Assembly: GCF_003086355.1 (NCBI RefSeq)
Contig: NZ_CP031733.1
Span: 1,302,001 to 1,366,000, forward strand
From: Streptococcus chenjunshii
GTDB taxonomy: Bacteria > Bacillota > Bacilli > Lactobacillales > Streptococcaceae
Direction of reading: 5' to 3'
DNA length: 64,000 nt
In this document: positions 60,569 through 64,000 of the stretch, piece after piece
Layout: each line of letters begins with the position of its first letter
Numbering within the stretch: the stretch's first letter is position 1
Notes under the pieces: generated by a model
Seen by the model: only the letters and a program-made list of their open reading frames with translations
Database searches by the model: none
Told to the model about the DNA's origin: nothing
Program-made: the position numbers and the translations under genes

Positions 60569-61471
60569 TTATTCTTTTTTCTCGCCAATAATTCTAACTT
60601 CCGGCTCCAAGCGTACACCTGAATGCGCTTCTACTTTTTCAATGACATCAGCAATTAAGTCTTCGTAATCCTGAGCCGTGCCGTCAGCAACATTAACCAT
60701 AAAACCAGCATGCTTGCGGCTCACCTCGACACCGCCGATCCGGTGGCCTTTAAGACCGGCTTCACCGATCAGCTGGCCGGCAAAATAGCCTAGCGGCCGT
60801 TTAAACACTGAACCACAGGATGGATGCTCCAAAGGCTGTTTTAGCTCACGCAGATGTGTCAGACGAGCCATCTCTTGGCTGATCAGTGTATAATCTCCCG
60901 GTTTTAAGGCAAATTTGGCAGAAATAACCACCTCACCACTGGCCTGAACAGCCGAGCGCCGATAGCCAAAACGCATATCTCGGTTTTCAATTGTCCGAAC
61001 ATCTCCTGATTTAGTCAAAATTTGGGCCGACAGAAGAATGTGGGCAATCTCACCGCCGTAAGCACCAGCATTCATAAAAACAGCGCCGCCCACACTTCCT
61101 GGAATTCCGCAGGCGAATTCAAAACCTGTCAAACTGTGAAATTTTGCGACACGTGTCGTTTCAATAAGGTTGGCTCCAGCTTCAGCTTCAATGATATATC
61201 CGTCAACTGTTGTAGTATTTAACTTGTCAAACATGATGACGAAACCGCGAATACCGCCATCACGGACAATAATGTTACTGGCATTGCCTAAAACCATCCA
61301 GTCGATTCCCTGCCGGTTAGCAAATTTAACGACACGGGACAATTCATAGCGGTTGCGCGGAAAGGCCAGAAAATCAGCCGGTCCGCCAACTTTTGTGTAA
61401 GTATACTTTTTCAAGGGCTCCTTAACACGGATATCTATACCCTTTAATTCATTATCTAAAAAATCAAACAT
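60569..61471 (-). CDS. murB: UDP-N-acetylenolpyruvoylglucosamine reductase
   Basis: 300 aa from the ATG at 61471. [16 protein letters not shown] and [20 protein letters not shown] for FAD binding, active-site [14 protein letters not shown] (Ser as acid) and [21 protein letters not shown]. It reduces the enolpyruvyl moiety with NADPH in peptidoglycan precursor synthesis. It shares a transcript with potABCD, as in other streptococci. Confidence 0.96.
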   Translation of the reverse strand: MFDFLDNELKGIDIRVKEPLKKYTYTKVGGPADFLAFPRNRYELSRVVKFANRQGIDWMVLGNASNIIVRDGGIRGFVIMFDKLNTTTVDGYIIEAEAGANLIETTRVAKFHSLTGFEFACGIPGSVGGAVFMNAGAYGGEIAHILLSAQILTKSGDVRTIENRDMRFGYRRSAVQASGEVVISAKFALKPGDYTLISQEMARLTHLRELKQPLEHPSCGSVFKRPLGYFAGQLIGEAGLKGHRIGGVEVSRKHAGFMVNVADGTAQDYEDLIADVIEKVEAHSGVRLEPEVRIIGEKKE

Positions 61472-61530
61472 TTTTCTCAATTCTGTGCTTTATTACTATT
61501 AAGTTAAATCGGTAAATCACCGCGATTATC

Positions 61531-61539
61531 ATTATAGCA
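61531..61539 (-). promoter_or_regulatory. Promoter of the murB-pot operon
   Basis: Minus strand extended -10, TGCTATAAT; weak -35 (TATTCA) at 17 bases. About 60 bases from murB. Confidence 0.65.
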
Positions 61540-61712
61540 GAAAACGTCGTATTTGAATATAGGCTAAAACAAGTCACAGTGTTTTTTAAACGTTTTTTCA
61601 CTGATTCAAGGCTGTTCCTATATCCATTTTATGGAAAAGATTTTGCAGAAGGGCAAGCTGATCCAAAAATGTATACAGCACCGCAGGCAGACAGAGTAAG
61701 CAGATTTTGCTG

Positions 61713-62195
61713 TCAATCCGCATCTATTTTTTTAACAGCTGTCGAATCCAAAGCTGTTATATAAGTCCGGAGTTCTGCGCCATTTACAGTCAGATGGGGG
61801 GCGATCTCCTCTAAAGGCAGCAGCACAAAAGCTCTTTCTGTCATAAAAGGATGAGGCACCTGAAGATTATCTTCGGTGATGACAGAACGACCGTAAAGCA
61901 GTATGTCGATATCGATTGTCCGCGGCCCCCAGTGTTCATGCCTCACACGTCCTAAATCCCTTTCAATTTTTTGGCAGGAAAGCAACAAATTCTGAGGACT
62001 TAATGCTGTTTCAAGTTCACAGCACAGATTGAGAAAGTCGGCTTGATCTATTTTTCCCCAAGGTGCGGTTTCGTACAGCGATGAACACTTAGTGATCCGT
62101 GTACCCTGCAGAGAGTTGAGCAACGACACCGCCTGATTAAGATAAGCTTTTCGTTCGCCCACATTGCTGCCTAAGCTTAAATAAACAACAGTCAT
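61713..62195 (-). CDS. folK: 2-amino-4-hydroxy-6-hydroxymethyldihydropteridine pyrophosphokinase
   Basis: 160 aa. YLSLGSNVGERKAYLNQAVSLL and the signature IERDLGRVRHEHWGPRTIDIDILLYG. It transfers pyrophosphate from ATP to the hydroxymethylpterin. Start overlaps the folB stop (ATGA). Last of the fol genes here. Confidence 0.96.
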   Translation of the reverse strand: MTVVYLSLGSNVGERKAYLNQAVSLLNSLQGTRITKCSSLYETAPWGKIDQADFLNLCCELETALSPQNLLLSCQKIERDLGRVRHEHWGPRTIDIDILLYGRSVITEDNLQVPHPFMTERAFVLLPLEEIAPHLTVNGAELRTYITALDSTAVKKIDAD

Positions 62196-62554
62196 GGCCG
62201 GCTCCGTTCCAACTCAATCCCTACAGCAGTATAATGACCGTTGATGGGAGGATTTTCCTTATTAATGGTGAGTTTTACAGCCTGTACTGCTGCAAACTGC
62301 TGTAAAATATCAGCAATAATAACCCCGCCAAGCTTCTCAAGAAGACGGTATTTTTCCTCTTCCACATGTTTTTTAATGCAGTCAAAAACCATACCGTAAT
62401 GTACCGTATCTTCCAATCGGTCTGTTTGAGACGCTCTTCCCAAATCAAGAGACAGCGTACAGTCAACGACAAAAATCTGCCCTAACTTTTGTTCTTCGGC
62501 AAAAGCTCCATGATAGCCGTAAAAACGGCAGCCCTGTAAATATATTTTATCCAT
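62192..62554 (-). CDS. folB: Dihydroneopterin aldolase
   Basis: 120 aa from the ATG at 62554. IYLQGCRFYGYHGAFAEEQKLGQIFVVDCTL, catalytic Lys region RLLEKLGGVIIADIL, and TINKENPPI. It cleaves dihydroneopterin to the hydroxymethylpterin. A TTG seven codons upstream is a less likely start. Confidence 0.94.
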   Translation of the reverse strand: MDKIYLQGCRFYGYHGAFAEEQKLGQIFVVDCTLSLDLGRASQTDRLEDTVHYGMVFDCIKKHVEEEKYRLLEKLGGVIIADILQQFAAVQAVKLTINKENPPINGHYTAVGIELERSRP

Positions 62555-62701
62555 AATCCTTTTTTTAAAAACCAAATAATTTAGGGAAACTGCAGCAACC
62601 TGCCGCCCAAGATGTTACAGTTTAAAACAGCAATAATGGTTGAGACCGTTCTAAGACAAAAATCGCTCACCAAGCGGGCAGTAACAGTACAACAGTCCAG
62701 C

Positions 62702-63526
62702 TCAGCTTTCTCTATTGTGAATCCCAAAAGACAAACGGCTGATGGCCGTAACGATATCGCGATTAGCCTCTACATTGTGGACTCGCACCATGCGGCAGCC
62801 TTTTTGTATGGCCCAGGCTGAAAGACCAGCTGTTGCTGCATCCCGTTCAAAAGGCTGTGTATGACCGCCTAAAAGATGATCAACCAGCCGCTTGCGGGAA
62901 ACCCCAAAAAGTACCGGATAACCAAGCTGACAAACTTGATCCAAACCTCTCAACAGTTCAAGGTTCTGTTCAGCATTTTTGGCAAAGCCAAAACCGGGGT
63001 CAAGCCAGATATTTTCCCTGAGGACTCCGGCCGCTAAAGCAGCCTGTGCCCGATCAGCCAGAAAACGGCAAACATCTTGTATGATATTATCGTAACTTTC
63101 TTTTTCCTGATTATGCATTAGAATGATAGGAACATTATTCTGAGCAGCCAAAGGCAGCATCTGGCTGTCATAAAGACCGGCCCAGACATCGTTCAAAATA
63201 TCGGCACCGGCTTCCAGAGCAGCTCGGGCTGTCTCGCTTTTGTAGCTGTCAATGCTGACAAGACAGTCAAAATTTTCCTTGACAGCCCTGATAATTGGCA
63301 AAACCCGGCTCATCTCTTCTGCTGCTGTCACAAAATCAGCTCCCGGCCTTGTCGATTCACCGCCGATATCAATAACTGCAGCACCTGCATCCAGCATTTT
63401 CTGCACCTGCTCAAGTGCTGCAGGAATATCTAAATAATCTCCTCCATCAGAAAAAGAATCGGGCGTAACATTTAAAACACCCATAATACAGGCTTCACCT
63501 GCAATTTTATGACAACCGATTTTCAT
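62702..63526 (-). CDS. folP: Dihydropteroate synthase
   Basis: 274 aa from the ATG at 63526 (SD AAGGG). IMGVLNVTPDSFSDGG, DIGGESTRPGADFV, DILNDVWAG, LMHNQ and GVSRKRLVDHLLGG are the family signatures. It joins p-aminobenzoate to the pterin and is the target of sulfonamides. A repeat array lies directly upstream. Confidence 0.96.
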   Translation of the reverse strand: MKIGCHKIAGEACIMGVLNVTPDSFSDGGDYLDIPAALEQVQKMLDAGAAVIDIGGESTRPGADFVTAAEEMSRVLPIIRAVKENFDCLVSIDSYKSETARAALEAGADILNDVWAGLYDSQMLPLAAQNNVPIILMHNQEKESYDNIIQDVCRFLADRAQAALAAGVLRENIWLDPGFGFAKNAEQNLELLRGLDQVCQLGYPVLFGVSRKRLVDHLLGGHTQPFERDAATAGLSAWAIQKGCRMVRVHNVEANRDIVTAISRLSFGIHNRES

Positions 63527-63540
63527 CCTAACCCTTTCAT

Positions 63541-63779
63541 CAAGATACAAAGTCCGTTAAAAATCCGTATGAAAATAGGGAATGGCAAGTGATGCCTAAG
63601 CATCACGATGACAGCCATCTTTTTCACTAGGATTTTAGGGCGTGTTCAATTCCAACAAGATACAAAGCCCGTTAAAAATGCAATGGGAAAATAGGAAACT
63701 GACGAAGAAACTTTAGTTTCTAGGAAGTTTTATCTTTTTCCCGCAGCGTTTAGGGCGTGTTCAATTCCAACAAGATACA
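63541..63779 (-). repeat. SD-adjacent modular repeat array: B and C units plus remnant
   Basis: B unit (63541-63653, GTGATGC-CTAA-GCATCAC) and C unit (63655-63769, core GAAAC-TTTA-GTTTC), then a truncated CAACAAGATACAG. First CAAGATAC is 14 bases from the folP start. The C core differs completely in sequence from the C units at 42891 and 57818 but is again self-complementary. Confidence 0.88.
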
Positions 63780-63788
63780 GTTTCTCTT

Positions 63789-63818
63789 TAAAAAACAACC
63801 CAAGCAGCAGCTGGGCTG
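63789..63818 (-). terminator. Terminator upstream of the folP repeats
   Basis: Minus strand CAGCCCA-GCTGCTGCT-TGGGTTG followed by TTTTTT. It would end the transcript of the gene at the window edge, so folP may have its own promoter or depend on read-through. Confidence 0.6.
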
Positions 63819-63943
63819 CCAACCTCTTTGATATAAAAAAGGTTGCTACAATCTAAAAAGTATTCAAATACTAACTTAATGATGATTAAACCGAGCGCTG
63901 CACGCTCCCGAACCGAATAATTTCAGCTTCGGCTGCGGTTATA

Positions 63944-64000
63944 TTACTGCCGCATCAAAGAAAGGGCTTCCTGCCGTTTTTGGAACTCCTTTTCAAAAAT
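63944..64000 (-). CDS. C-terminal end of an unidentified gene (window edge)
   Basis: Only 18 codons before the TAA are visible, reading IFEKEFQKRQEALSLMRQ. Too short to identify. By position a folate gene such as folE would be expected upstream of folP, but the residues do not prove it. Confidence 0.45.
   Translation of the reverse strand: MFEKEFQKRQEALSLMRQ

Overview
The window is a low-GC Firmicute chromosome segment, almost certainly a Streptococcus of the mutans group. Support comes from a large glucansucrase with a KxYKxGKxW-type signal and choline-binding-like C-terminal repeats, a standalone Spx regulator, a four-gene mannitol PTS operon, murB-potABCD, and a gene order that I recall as largely matching S. 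mutans (pst, then spx/ribF/truB; alanine symporter, mntE, amino-acid ABC transporter, mtl; fol, murB, pot, bgl). The species is not S. mutans itself as far as I can judge; S. ratti is one possibility but this is inference. Nearly all genes lie on the minus strand. Layout, low to high coordinate: the 5' part of pepN; the pstS-C-A-B-B-phoU phosphate operon; a housekeeping run (rsmF-like rRNA methyltransferase, suhB-like phosphatase, UPF0223, spxA1-like, ribF, truB); a GTF-I type glucosyltransferase; a DUF1858/DUF438 pair; a four-gene operon (HsdS-like TRD protein, ArAE exporter, MptD-like membrane protein, alpha/beta hydrolase) behind a 36-bp perfect palindrome; a zinc-type CDF transporter; a frameshifted HAD phosphatase, a cyclase, a metY-type sulfhydrylase, pcrA and a flavoprotein disulfide reductase. 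The only plus-strand genes of size are an alanine/glycine symporter behind a tandem glycine riboswitch, a MntE-type Mn exporter, and an AraC regulator. Then come an amino-acid ABC transporter, mtlA-mtlR-mtlF-mtlD, ubiB-like kinase plus phasin-like protein, an NmrA-like reductase, a lipoprotein, a 6-phospho-beta-glucosidase, two secreted esterases, bglG-bglP with a RAT/terminator switch, murB-potABCD, and folP-folB-folK. The most unusual content is non-coding. A family of structured, modular repeats (about 115 to 310 bp per unit, at least 17 units in 10 loci) sits in leaders and intercistronic gaps. In nine of ten loci the same end, beginning CAAGATACAAAG, lies 12 to 21 bases from the start codon of the downstream gene, right behind the Shine-Dalgarno sequence. 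Units come in three variants with different but always self-complementary cores, including compensatory changes, and chain head to tail up to five units (about 1 kb) inside the pot operon. A second, unrelated 190-bp repeat that ends in a terminator hairpin occurs twice. The small palindrome-controlled operon headed by a solitary HsdS-like specificity protein is the best candidate for an undescribed regulatory system.
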